DNA of 11,132 bases, from positions 1 to 11,132 of the forward strand of contig CANLAC010000032.1 of NCBI GenBank assembly GCA_947488645.1, in the 5' to 3' direction. The position numbers and the translations under genes are program-made. The notes below the pieces were generated by a model, which was not told where the DNA came from, did no database searches, and was given only the letters and a program-made list of their open reading frames with translations. Origin of the DNA: Actinomycetota bacterium (GTDB lineage: Bacteria; Actinomycetota; Actinomycetes; Nanopelagicales; Nanopelagicaceae). Position 1 is the stretch's first letter, and each line of letters starts with the position of its first letter. Positions 8,001 to 11,132 of this stretch are shown in pieces.

Positions 8001-8497
8001 CAGAAGAGAAAATCTCTGAATGCAAAGTCGAACTTCCAATTAACGCGCACCTTTCTTCAGAGTATGTTCCAGGAGAAAGATTGCGTCTTGATCTATATCG
8101 CCGCTTAGCTGATGTGAAATCTCCAACAGATGTTTCATCAATTGAAGCAGAACTACTTGATCGCTTTGGAGAGTTACCGGAGGAAGCTAAAGCTCTGCTG
8201 GGAGTTGCTGCATTGCGTGCACAAGCAAAAGCTGTGAAATTGACTGAAGTGGTTGTGCAGGGCAAGTTCCTTAGATTGGCTCCATTGGTACTACCTGAAT
8301 CTCGCCAGTTACGTCTGACACGTTTATATCCAGGTTCGCTCTATAAGGGCGCAGCAAGCACGGTTTTAGTGGCATTACCAAAGGCGGATGCATGGAATCC
8401 GTCGCAGAACGCCCCTGTTGTAGTGGATACTTCTCTTCTGGCCTGGGTCGTTGAGGTCCTTATCCAACTAAGCGAAGTACCGAAAGCGAGCTCATAG
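5027..8497 (+). CDS. mfd: Transcription-repair coupling factor Mfd
   Basis: ATP-driven DNA translocase that removes RNA polymerase stalled at lesions and recruits UvrA for nucleotide excision repair. From the ATG at 5027 the product is 1156 residues, close to E. coli Mfd (1148). Order of parts: UvrB-like N-terminal module (LPHERLSPRSDT near 70-85; YSRTDLVERRGEFAVRGG from 145); CarD-like RNA polymerase interaction domain (SGDYVVHEQHGIGRYV, from about 474); RecG-like translocase with Walker A GDVGYGKT (627-634), DEEQ box (728-731), SATPIPRT, TTIVESGLDIQNA, arginine-finger motif QIRGRVGRGRERAYAYF (897-913) and DLEIRGAGNLLGGEQSGHI (from 948); then a C-terminal D7-like domain. Start choice: GGAGG lies five bases before ATG 5027. 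A longer frame opens at TTG 4955 but lacks a ribosome site and overlaps the likely -10. The stop overlaps the next start by one base. Confidence 0.96.
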   Translation: MRGLIPVLPIAPDASHIVAPQSMYPFLLAARASSHPLLVVTSSSRSSEDLVNELRELYDDVLEFPAWETLPHERLSPRSDTVAKRIQTLYALQNKHSINPIVVTPVRGAIHRIISNLGSTPLMKLEIGKEQSLDLLVRHLSSLAYSRTDLVERRGEFAVRGGIVDLFLPLSNHPIRIDFFGDEIEDLSYFEVADQRTYAPVIGSVEIYPCREMLLTTEVKHRAIEVKDTYPAAAEMLEKISEGIAFEGMESLIPLLIDETETLLSRMPANTQIVFIDEQRIRSRAADLLATNEEFLNASWSNAALGGIAPLHDGAGTYISWDELKEELVRCSLTAAELSPFGTDLEEDTLFLDYSPIDPMRGDIERTVEALRQSLEEHRIVIFATHGHGMLERYAGIFRSADLPVQIVEKLLALPEKGSIYLTTSIITHGFESVEDQVFFMTERDLTGSKGSVKDGDRMPSKRKQAIDPLELKSGDYVVHEQHGIGRYVELLERTVAGVTREYLIIEYAPAKRGQPGDRVFVPTDTLEQVSKYVGGEAPTVHRIGSGEWQKAKGRARKAVRQIAGELIRLYAARTSSPGFAFSADTPWQRELEDSFSYIETPDQLSTINDVKEDMERPYPMDRIICGDVGYGKTEIAIRAAFKAVQDGKQVAVLVPTTLLVQQHSKTFEERYAGFPLKVAGLSRFNTAKESKEILANLAAGSVDVVIGTHRILSNDVQFKDLGLVIVDEEQRFGVEQKESLKKLRTTVDVLAMSATPIPRTLEMAVTGIREMSTITTPPEERHPILTYVGPAEEAQIAAAIHRELLRDGQIFYLHNRVESIDRKALHLKQLVPEARIRVAHGQMSEGELEDVILAFWNRDFDVLVCTTIVESGLDIQNANTLIVERADRFGLSQLHQIRGRVGRGRERAYAYFLYSADEPLSELAHERLTTIATNTDLGSGMRVALKDLEIRGAGNLLGGEQSGHIADVGFDLYMRMVGEAVQEYKSGIIETEEKISECKVELPINAHLSSEYVPGERLRLDLYRRLADVKSPTDVSSIEAELLDRFGELPEEAKALLGVAALRAQAKAVKLTEVVVQGKFLRLAPLVLPESRQLRLTRLYPGSLYKGAASTVLVALPKADAWNPSQNAPVVVDTSLLAWVVEVLIQLSEVPKASS

Positions 8498-9099
8498 TGA
8501 AGAAGTTTCTTGCAATTATCGCAGCAACAGCGCTCCTATTAACAGGATGCTCACAAGTTGGAGCGGCAGCAACAGTTGGCGATACCAAAATTACTCAAGC
8601 AACAGTGCAAGGCAGTATTGATTCAATTCTTGCTGAACGAGCAAAAGTAGACACAACGCAGATGCAATTAGAAACAGGTGAGTCTCTTAACCGCTCACAA
8701 CTTCGCTTTCACTTGCTCAGCAAGCTACTTCGCGCGCTGGGAGAAGAGTTAAAGATTGAAGTGACAAAGGCTGAGATTGATACACGCCGTGCAAGCATTA
8801 TTGAGCAAGTTGGCGGAACAACATCACTTCCAAATGCATTAGTGAGTGCTGGAATCGCACCAGCAGACCTTGATGTATACATCGAGGCAATTTCATTTTC
8901 TGACAAGATTAGCCAAGCACTTATTGCTGCTGGTGTGACCCAAGATCAAGTTGGTCCCGAGTTGCAAAAACTTGTGGTTGCTAAGTCAAAAGAGCTTGGC
9001 GTGACAGTCAATCCTCGCTACGGTAAGTGGAATCCAGAGACAGCAGATATTCAAGCAGCTGACTCAGCATCATCTGCAGTTACTCCTTCAGGTAACTAG
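8497..9099 (+). CDS. Lipoprotein with SurA-like N-terminal (chaperone-type) region
   Basis: A 200-residue exported lipoprotein. The N-terminus MKKFLAIIAATALLLTGC is a signal peptide with a lipobox (LLTGC); Cys18 would be lipidated and anchor the protein on the outer face of the membrane. The mature part resembles the SurA/PrsA N-terminal chaperone domain: a short strand (ATVGDTKITQATVQ), then mostly helical sequence with LLSKLLRALGEEL and KAEIDTRRASIIEQ. The end VNPRYGKWNPE is a motif I associate with actinobacterial SurA-like lipoproteins. No PPIase (rotamase) domain is present, so a folding or holdase role outside the membrane is the likely function. The last 20 residues are a Ser/Ala-rich tail. 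GTG is the start; its G is the last base of the mfd stop (TAGTG), which implies translational coupling. Family call moderately sure, role not shown. Confidence 0.8.
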   Translation: MKKFLAIIAATALLLTGCSQVGAAATVGDTKITQATVQGSIDSILAERAKVDTTQMQLETGESLNRSQLRFHLLSKLLRALGEELKIEVTKAEIDTRRASIIEQVGGTTSLPNALVSAGIAPADLDVYIEAISFSDKISQALIAAGVTQDQVGPELQKLVVAKSKELGVTVNPRYGKWNPETADIQAADSASSAVTPSGN

Positions 9100-9108
9100 T
9101 TCGTAGCT

Positions 9109-9747
9109 ATGCACGATTCACAGCTTCAACGCCTAGTTGAAGTCATGAATACGTTGCGTTCACCGGGTGGTTGTCCGTGGGATGCAGAACAGACTCATGA
9201 GTCTCTACTTAAATACTTGCTAGAAGAGTCCTACGAATTTGTAGACGCTGTGCAATCGGATAGCCGTGTTGACATGCGCGAAGAGCTAGGCGATGTCTTA
9301 CTGCAGGTGTATTTCCACGCACGAATGGCTGAAGAACATCCAACAGATCCATTCTCAATTGAAGATGTTGCCCAGGGGATTGCTGACAAGCTAATCCGCA
9401 GACATCCTCATGTGTTTGCAGGTGTTGAGGTCCGTGATTCGCAAGAAGTCCTTGAAAATTGGGAAGAGATAAAGAAGAAGGAAAAGGGCCGCACATCACC
9501 ACTAGATGGTGTTGCACTGTCGCAACCAGCATTGCCATTGGTTGAAAAATTGTTGTATCGCGCAGAAAAATACAATGTTGAAGTCACTACGCCAGAGAGT
9601 GTTTCAATTGAAGGAACTGCAGATGAAGGAGCAGTTGGCCAAGCCCTGCTTGCAGTAATTGCTTGGGCAAATGCCAACGGGATTGATGCCGAAGCTGCCC
9701 TGCGCAAGGAAGCCATGCGGATCGTCCAACAGATTGGCCCCGCATAA
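9109..9747 (+). CDS. mazG: Nucleoside triphosphate pyrophosphohydrolase MazG
   Basis: All-alpha NTP pyrophosphohydrolase that turns (d)NTPs into NMPs and pyrophosphate, thought to clear damaged nucleotides. The 212-residue product carries the full N-terminal MazG domain: LRSPGGCPWDAEQTHESL (16-33), the metal-binding EESYE (39-43) and the second acidic pair in EELGD (58-62), then RRHPHVF and WEEIKKKEKGR. The C-terminal part (about 140-212) looks like a reduced copy of the second MazG domain found in longer homologues (263 residues in E. coli). Where an EELGD box is expected there is DEGAVGQ, so it has probably lost metal binding and serves in dimer packing. No Shine-Dalgarno precedes the ATG; the gene starts nine bases after the lipoprotein stop and is probably translated by coupling. 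Neighbour of mfd and eno, as in other Actinobacteria. Confidence 0.94.
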   Translation: MHDSQLQRLVEVMNTLRSPGGCPWDAEQTHESLLKYLLEESYEFVDAVQSDSRVDMREELGDVLLQVYFHARMAEEHPTDPFSIEDVAQGIADKLIRRHPHVFAGVEVRDSQEVLENWEEIKKKEKGRTSPLDGVALSQPALPLVEKLLYRAEKYNVEVTTPESVSIEGTADEGAVGQALLAVIAWANANGIDAEAALRKEAMRIVQQIGPA

Positions 9748-9760
9748 CTCACGGTAGGAT

Positions 9761-11110
<1,350 letters not shown>

Positions 11111-11119
11111 GAATTAGCC

Positions 11120-11132
11120 ATGGCACGTCGTC
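11120..11132 (+). CDS. Start of a further gene, cut by the window edge (FtsB/DivIC-type by position)
   Basis: An ATG nine bases after the eno stop opens a frame reading MARR before the window ends. In Actinobacteria the gene after eno usually encodes a small FtsB/DivIC-type septum formation initiator, often with a basic N-terminus. That identity is an inference from position only; four codons cannot prove it. The Shine-Dalgarno is weak. Confidence 0.35.

Overview
This window is an ordinary piece of bacterial chromosome carrying housekeeping genes. The gene order (prs, rplY, pth, then mfd, a SurA-like lipoprotein, mazG, eno and the first codons of a further gene) is the kind of order seen in Actinobacteria. 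The base composition looks well below the high GC typical of that phylum; of the first 60 bases, 27 are G or C. I infer a low-GC, streamlined actinobacterium such as a freshwater Nanopelagicales (acI) lineage. That rests on gene order and protein character, not on a search.

Left part (1-2198, plus strand): the end of prs (PRPP synthase), a 156-base gap with a candidate promoter and a strong candidate stem-loop over the rplY ribosome binding site, then rplY (large-subunit protein L25/CTC) and pth (peptidyl-tRNA hydrolase), 18 bases apart and probably one transcript.

Middle (2200-4908, minus strand): ppc, a complete phosphoenolpyruvate carboxylase. It converges on pth with one base between the two stop codons and diverges from mfd. 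It is the only gene here on the minus strand and interrupts an otherwise co-directional block.

Right part (5027-11132, plus strand): mfd (transcription-repair coupling factor), a lipoprotein with a SurA-like N-terminal region whose GTG start overlaps the mfd stop by one base, mazG (nucleoside triphosphate pyrophosphohydrolase) nine bases further on, an 85-base gap with an inverted repeat, eno (enolase), and the start of another ORF that by position could be a FtsB/DivIC-type septum protein. Together the genes cover nucleotide supply (prs), translation (rplY, pth), central carbon metabolism around PEP (eno makes it, ppc consumes it), DNA repair (mfd) and nucleotide-pool cleaning (mazG).

I found no mobile element, CRISPR array, tRNA, rRNA or defence-like cassette, and no evidence for a new multi-gene system. 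The observations most worth a second look are in the untranslated leaders of rplY and mfd, where the ribosome binding site can pair with upstream sequence.
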